From Tilletiaria anomala UBC 951 (taxonomy: Eukaryota; Basidiomycota; Exobasidiomycetes; Georgefischeriales; Tilletiariaceae), in assembly GCF_000711695.1 (NCBI RefSeq), contig NW_013546964.1:46314-110313 (forward strand): DNA of 64,000 bases. The letters are read 5' to 3'. Of the stretch, positions 58,785 through 64,000 are shown piece by piece. Position numbers and translations under genes: made by a program. Below the pieces are notes generated by a model. The model did not search any database. It worked only from the letters and a program-made list of their open reading frames with translations, and was not told where the DNA came from. The stretch's first letter is position 1; every line of letters starts with the position of its first letter.

Positions 58785-59468
58785 TCATCCGATAATATGC
58801 CATGCTTTATATTTCATGCCTTGAAGACTGAAGCTTCTTCTGCCAATGATCATGGTAGTGTGTAACTTTCCATGTCGAACAATCCATGTCCTAAAGCCTG
58901 ACAATCGGTGGTTGTCCCCAAACTCGAAATTTTGCTCGTGAATACCGCTGCTTGCACTTGCGGTACTAGCCTTTCTTTTAAAGGAACAAAATATGAATCT
59001 AGCAGCCGAACATGTTATGTCTAGCGAGGGAAGCAAAACGGTAAAGTTATTCAAGATCCAGTACGGACGCATGACCACGGCCCACGTCTCTCTGCTTGAC
59101 AACAGCACCGGGCGCCGAAGCGGTCGTTGCCAAGAGCTAGACCCATCCGAATAGCTTTGCGATTGAGAGCGCAATGTGGCAGGTATCACTACTCGCGCAA
59201 AAACGGCGAGGATAAACCAAGTGGAAATTTGAATGCTGAACGTGTCAGTGTTGCGGCCTACGTTTTGAGTTTGCAGGTTGAAGGTCTGGTTGTGTTCATG
59301 AGCAGAATGCAATAGATGATCCTTGAACGTTGTGCACTCGGGCGTAGGTGTGAGGATTTGATTGGATGTGTGAGCCGCATATGAGCGAGAAAAGGAAGGC
59401 TGAAGGCGACTGTGATCGCGCCTGGTTGTCTTCTCCTTTGCGAAAGTCCATCCTTCTTGCCGGTACAC
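58785..59468 (-). CDS. Unsupported 227-codon ORF upstream of the nuclear-pore gene (weak)
   Basis: This is the longest open frame of the gene-poor region. It begins at a GTG, not an ATG; the first ATG lies further in. It has no motif, no signal peptide and no family resemblance. It lies head-to-head with the Nup160-like gene. Most likely chance, listed only because of its length. Confidence 0.12.
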   Translation of the reverse strand: MYRQEGWTFAKEKTTRRDHSRLQPSFSRSYAAHTSNQILTPTPECTTFKDHLLHSAHEHNQTFNLQTQNVGRNTDTFSIQISTWFILAVFARVVIPATLRSQSQSYSDGSSSWQRPLRRPVLLSSRETWAVVMRPYWILNNFTVLLPSLDITCSAARFIFCSFKRKASTASASSGIHEQNFEFGDNHRLSGFRTWIVRHGKLHTTMIIGRRSFSLQGMKYKAWHIIG

Positions 59469-59553
59469 ACCTGATCATCATCCTTTGTGACCTTATTCGC
59501 TCGAGTGAAGCAGGTGGAAAGGCTTCGCTGAGACGAAAACGGCTTGAAGCATC

Positions 59554-62500
59554 ATGAGTGATGCATGGTTGCCGAGGCGGCTGGCCTATGCCCCTTTCGA
59601 TGTGCTCAACCACGGCGACCCGTCTGTGCCTGACGTGGCCACACATCTGCGACGGATACCGAGCCAGCATCCCGCAGTCGATCAATCTAGCCTCTTCGCC
59701 CGCTATCCTGGCCTGCAGACGCTGCATTCCGAGCACGCAGAGCACGCGGCGAGCTGCACGATTGGTGGCTCAAGTGCACATCCTTCTGCATTCTTCTTAG
59801 CCAGAGCGATCGAGGACGGAGGCATTCTCGAGCTAAGATGGCTCAAATACATCAGCAACACACAGCACGTACAAGATGACATGCGGTGTGAGCAACCGCT
59901 GCACCCATTTGCTGAAGTTCACGTTGGGCTGTCGGCGCCATCGGCGCCTGAGCTCTTTCAGTTCCCAGCGCCGTTGCTTGCGGATATCAGCATCTTCGCG
60001 GATGACCGGACACGGACACTGCAGCTCCTCTGTGTAACAGTGACCGGCTATCTGTACCGCTTGACCTTCAAGTCTCCTAATGCATTCCATGCGCGAAGTT
60101 TGCATGCAGGATGGGTTACAGAGCATCGCGTTAGTGGCTTAGCCGGCATAGATGAGCAAGGAAGGCTTCTGAATGGAAGGATTGGACAAAAGGCGATCGC
60201 GGTCCACCCCGGCATGGTACTAGTCACATGCAACGATGGAACAATCGTCAAGCTCGAGCAAAAGATGGGAGAGTCACACGCTTCCGGGTTTGATGGTGAG
60301 TCTACAGCGAATATGTCGATTTACGTTGTGCGCTCACATCGCATTCCGGCGAATGCGCAGGACCATGGCAGGAGACGCTGCTGCAGACGACGTCCTTCGT
60401 GCGCAACCTCACGCGTTACTTTAGCAGATCCTCTATCCCAGGAACGTCGCTCTCGGCGTACGGAGGCGATGTGGAAGCCTCTTCGCCGCTCGCTGCACTG
60501 AGCATCGCGACGCACGTGAACGACCAACATACGCCCTATGCGTTCGTCATCTGCCGAGATCGCAAGCTGCGTGTCTGGGACCTAGTTGCAGACACCTGCA
60601 TCCGCACGATGGATCTTCCAGTCGCAGCCTCCTCTTGGGACGGCGGCGACGCAGATCGCACTGACGCGGGAGAAGTGACATCGCGCCAGGGCGAAGCAAT
60701 TCTTGGCCCGGATGCCAAGCCTTTGATCGAGGTCGTGCTACCCGATGCAGATAACCAGAGTGGTTACGATCTCTATCTGATGGTTCACGTACCGACCAGC
60801 GGCGCTTGCGGTAACTTCTTCGTATACTATGGCCTCGAAATCCTTCCAGCCAAGGCAGGAAGCACCTCGAATGCGCTAGGGGACATTGTTCGCATCTGGG
60901 ACACGCGTTGCGAACCAGATACACGATCCTCTGAGTTCGAATTCCGCGATATTGCTGTTCTCCCCTACGGGACGTCAGGCCTGCGGCTCTGGGCCCTTTG
61001 GGACGATACGGGTGGCCCTCTACTTAAGAGTACAATCGTTGTGGAAGACGTGGTGGACGGAGATGCAAGCTATGTCTCCATTGCGGCGAATTCGAGTCCA
61101 ACAGAATGGTCGACGATTGCGGATTGGCGCCCATACCTGCCGCTACACGGTGCTGCGTTCGAGGCGTCCATCGCTGCAGTCGCTGAATCCAAGGATGACT
61201 TGGCGGAATTCTTCCTCGAGCGTATGTTTGAAGCTGGCCGCTTCAGCGAGCGTGCGCTTCAGGCCGCACTCGCAGAATACGAGGGGGGACTGCTTCGCAC
61301 GCTTGCGGATGTGGACGTACCGCTTGTGCTGTCAGCAGATACGACTTTCGCAACACTAAGGGATCATATGGCTTGCGTTGTGGGGTGCAACTGCTCTCTC
61401 GATACTGATCCGTCGGTGGGCAATGCATTAACAGCCCAGTACCTCTCCGCCCTGCGCAGGGAGTGGATGAAAATTCTGGGCTTTGTCGAGCAATTCGAAT
61501 CAGCAGCGCGCTGGCCGCTTCGACTGATCCGACCAGACGTGTCACAGGTGCGCTCACCGCAACCCACAGCAACGCAAAGTCAGCCACTCATTGCAACACG
61601 AGACTATGCAGTCGCCATTGCAGTAGAAGATGCGACATCAGCCCTGCTCCGCATCTCGACTCAGATACACGAAGGCACAGATCCACAGCTGGGTCGGAGA
61701 GCTCTGGTCACAGCGAAAGGAGCTGCTGCGGAGCAGGCTTTCCTCATCGGGGATGGGCAATCGTCTGCTGCGACTCGACGCGCCCTATCACAGGGATTTG
61801 AAGCGTGTGACGATCATGGCGATGCGATCTTCAGTCTGCTCAGTACAGCACATACCCTTGCTGAGGGCATCCCAGCTGACCGCTTAGAGCTGTTCCGTCG
61901 CCAGCTGCTTCTGACTTTCAGCGGCAAGTTAGGAGAGTCTGTAGAAGACGCTGTCGCACGCGTGTGGGAGGCCACTCTGGAGGATATCATGGGGACCGAC
62001 ACATTCCAGTTCCTCTCAGAATCGTGTCTGGATCTCCGAGATGGGCTCAACGAGAATCTGCTCAGATGGTCCGACATGCTGTTGGAAGGCTTCAGGCCTG
62101 ATAAAGCAGGCGCTGGGGCTAAAGTAGGCGTCAAGACCGACCTGCAGTCAGCCTGGGTAATCGATGATCTCACAGCGTCACTACGCACACGGAGAGCATC
62201 GGCAGGCCTTATGGTACTCCTGCTGGCAAGCATGTGGGTGTCAAATGGCCTCCAGAGGAGCGTTCCGTCGCTGCCTATTTTGCTCTCGCGCAGCATGTCC
62301 GTCATGCATCTATGCAATGCTCTGCTCGACGTGGCGGATCTCGAAGGAGCGCCTGATGCATGCGCCTTGGTCGACCCGGCTGGCGAGGAGGCAGCAGATC
62401 AGGATGCTCTCACACAGCAGTTCTCGAGTATGCAGGTTGCAACGCAAGGCGTCTCTGTGACCGGCCCAGTGACATCGCCTTTGCACTATGCGTGTCAGAA

Positions 62501-64000
62501 TGGGTTACTTTACGGGCGCAGCACGGTCGCAGGAGGCGAGGATGAAGATGAAGAAGCGGAAGAGGTCGATGTGAACCTGACGAGACACGCTATGGCAGCC
62601 CTTTCGGCCCTGCTTGCTCCCGTTGTGGAAAGCCCTTCCGGTTGGCTTCCGGCTCTATCACCGCCGTTCTCCCTCTTGGCGTATGGACTTATCCGCGCCG
62701 GGTATGCGAAGGCCGCCGAGGCGATCATCACGCAGTTTGCCCCGTGTCCAGCAGGTTCATACATCGAAGGCTGCTTTGCGGTAGCCAAGGGTATGCCAGA
62801 TGCAGCGATGCAGGCGCTTGACAAGGTCGGCCTCACGCTCAACAGCGCTGATGCTCTCCTGGAAGACGAAAGCGGACTGACCGATATACTTCCGGCTGCT
62901 GTCAGCCGCATCGCACCTGGGAGGCACGCCTTGGCCTTGTTCAACCGTCATGCTGGAAACCTTTTCGGCACGATAGGCAGTGTCGAAGGTATTGCACGTT
63001 ACGGTTCAGCAGCGTTGCAGCACGGGCTCAACCAGGCGCTTGCTTCGGACCCGGTTGCCGTCAGCGAGGTGTGGTTCTCGACCTTCCGTGCCCAGCTGCA
63101 GCTGGGCGACTTCCAAGCGGCCTATCGGACAATCATGAGCAGTGCGGATGACAGCTTCAAACGTGACTGCATCCGCAGTCTCGTGACGGCCATATGCGAA
63201 GCAGGACATGTTTCGACCTTGCTCAGCTTCAACTTTGCCGGATCGCAGGGCGAGTTGGAGCGCACGCTGAGCTTCAAGGCGCGCAATTCAGACCCATTCG
63301 CCATGCCCAACTACTTTAAGATCCTTTACGCGTATCACATGAACCGAGGTGATATGAAGAGCGGTAAGTGCTTTGAGATGAAAAAATGACGTTGCACTGT
63401 ATCACTGCGATTGCTGACACGCTGCTTGGCCTGCCATGTGTCTCTCAGCGGGAGCAGTCATGTACCAGCAATCCCATCAACTGGCGTCGCTGCAGCGGAT
63501 GGGCTACCGAGTGGCCGTGCGCGCCCAGGAGGCTGGCTACGAGCAGTTCGAGGACATCGCCTCGGTGCAGGCGCGCAGCTTCCTGGCCGCAATGAATGTA
63601 CTGAACCTGGTGCACCCACGGGATGCCTGGTTTGCGAACGTGCTGCCGGTCGACGGCAATGGCGCCGACGCCGACGCGCGAGAGCAAGGGGAGCAGCAGG
63701 AGTATGGCATCTTTGGCGACATTGCGCGGCAGAAGGCGGCGTTGACGCCGAGCCGGACGACGCACTACATTCCTACGGAGGAATTCACGGAGGGGACCAA
63801 GAACATCGAGATTGTCCGGCTGGACGACATCAAGCGCGAGTACCAGCTGCTGCTCGCACGGCTAGAGCTATCGCGCGGCTATGCGGAGCTGGCAGCGCCG
63901 CGATCGAAGTTGAGCGCGGCGGACGCGGTTGCGCTGTACCTGCGCAACGACCGGTACGACCAAGCGCTTGCAACAGCGTGCGCACTGGGCGTGGACATGT
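59554..64000 (+). CDS. NUP120: Nuclear pore outer-ring protein, Nup160/Nup120 type (C-terminus beyond window)
   Basis: Three exons (59554-60295, 60361-63363, 63449-64000) give 1432 residues before the window edge, so the gene is 3'-truncated. The start MSDAWLPRRLAYAPFDVL precedes a beta-propeller-like half with LLCVTVTGYLYRLTF, GMVLVTCNDGTIVKLE, and, across the first junction, GPWQETLLQTTSFVRNLTRY. FVICRDRKLRVWDLVADTC follows. The second half is helical, with SWFTFRAQLQLGDFQAAYR-like VWFSTFRAQLQLGDFQAAYR and, in exon 3, AGAVMYQQSHQLASLQRMGY. This layout is that of the Y-complex subunit Nup160 (yeast Nup120), a scaffold of both pore rings. The size already equals human Nup160, longer than yeast Nup120. 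Both introns are GT-AG, 65 and 85 nt. Which name applies is a nomenclature matter. Confidence 0.88.

Larger units (their letters stand above)
47024..59553. other. 12.5-kb gene-poor region
   Basis: No frame here shows a recognised domain, a conserved motif or a spliceable series of exons; the ORFs are 60-230 codons and mutually overlapping. The first few hundred bases should hold the promoter of the zinc-finger gene and the last few hundred that of the nuclear-pore gene. The remainder has no reverse transcriptase, transposase, rRNA or tRNA that I can see. Base composition drops to A+T-rich in about 51.56-52.66 kb, with ATAC/ACAT-type short repeats near 51,650. It could be a centromere-like, decayed-repeat or regulatory region; the sequence alone does not decide. 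Confidence 0.6.

Noticed and set aside
1-64000. CRISPR arrays, rRNA, prophage, transposons or viral genes
   Set aside because: No regularly spaced repeats, no rRNA-like sequence and no transposase, reverse transcriptase or capsid-like frame was found.

Overview
This is nuclear DNA from a fungus, most likely a basidiomycete and plausibly a smut-type yeast relative (Ustilaginomycotina). I infer this from the short GT-AG introns (about 40 inferred, nearly all 50-250 nt), the moderately high G+C, the Ser/Pro/Gln-rich insertions in otherwise conserved proteins, and the gene set (external NADH dehydrogenase with EF-hands, Bem1, GH128, Vip1). No species can be named from the sequence alone. Most genes were built by hand by joining open frames at GT...AG sites so that conserved protein motifs stay continuous.

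Layout. 1-2737: UTP14 (minus, cut by the window edge) and NIP7 (plus), both ribosome-assembly factors, share a divergent promoter. 3540-5806: BEM1 (minus). 5807-10078: no confident gene. 10079-18534: two GH128 secreted glycosidases (10079-11213 plus, 17353-18534 minus) flank the AP-3 mu subunit (minus) and MOB1 (plus). 20400-29378: RPS7 (plus), HBS1 (plus), mitochondrial uS14m (plus) and ENP2 (minus), all translation or ribosome genes. 29737-41027: external NADH dehydrogenase (minus), RER1 (plus), a citrate synthase ending in the peroxisomal signal SKL (minus), and the inositol pyrophosphate synthase VIP1/ASP1 (minus). 41834-47023: an Ivy1-like lipid-binding protein (plus) and a Gln-rich C2H2 zinc-finger factor (minus). 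47024-59553: 12.5 kb with no recognisable gene and an AT-rich core near 51.5-52.7 kb. 59554 to the end: a Nup160/Nup120 nuclear-pore scaffold protein (plus, cut by the window edge).

How the genes relate. Six genes serve ribosomes: UTP14, ENP2 (small-subunit processome), NIP7 (60S assembly), RPS7, HBS1 (ribosome rescue) and uS14m. The zinc-finger gene has a finger resembling Sfp1, a regulator of ribosome genes in yeast, but this link is tentative. BEM1, MOB1, VIP1 and the GH128 pair touch polarity, cytokinesis and the cell wall; AP-3, RER1 and the Ivy1-like protein touch membrane traffic. These are ordinary single-copy housekeeping genes. I see no operon-like system, mobile element, CRISPR array or clearly new biological system. 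The items most worth a second look are the 12.5-kb gene desert, the PTS1 citrate synthase, the HBS1 splice junction that does not fit canonically, and two stop-free, frame-preserving introns.
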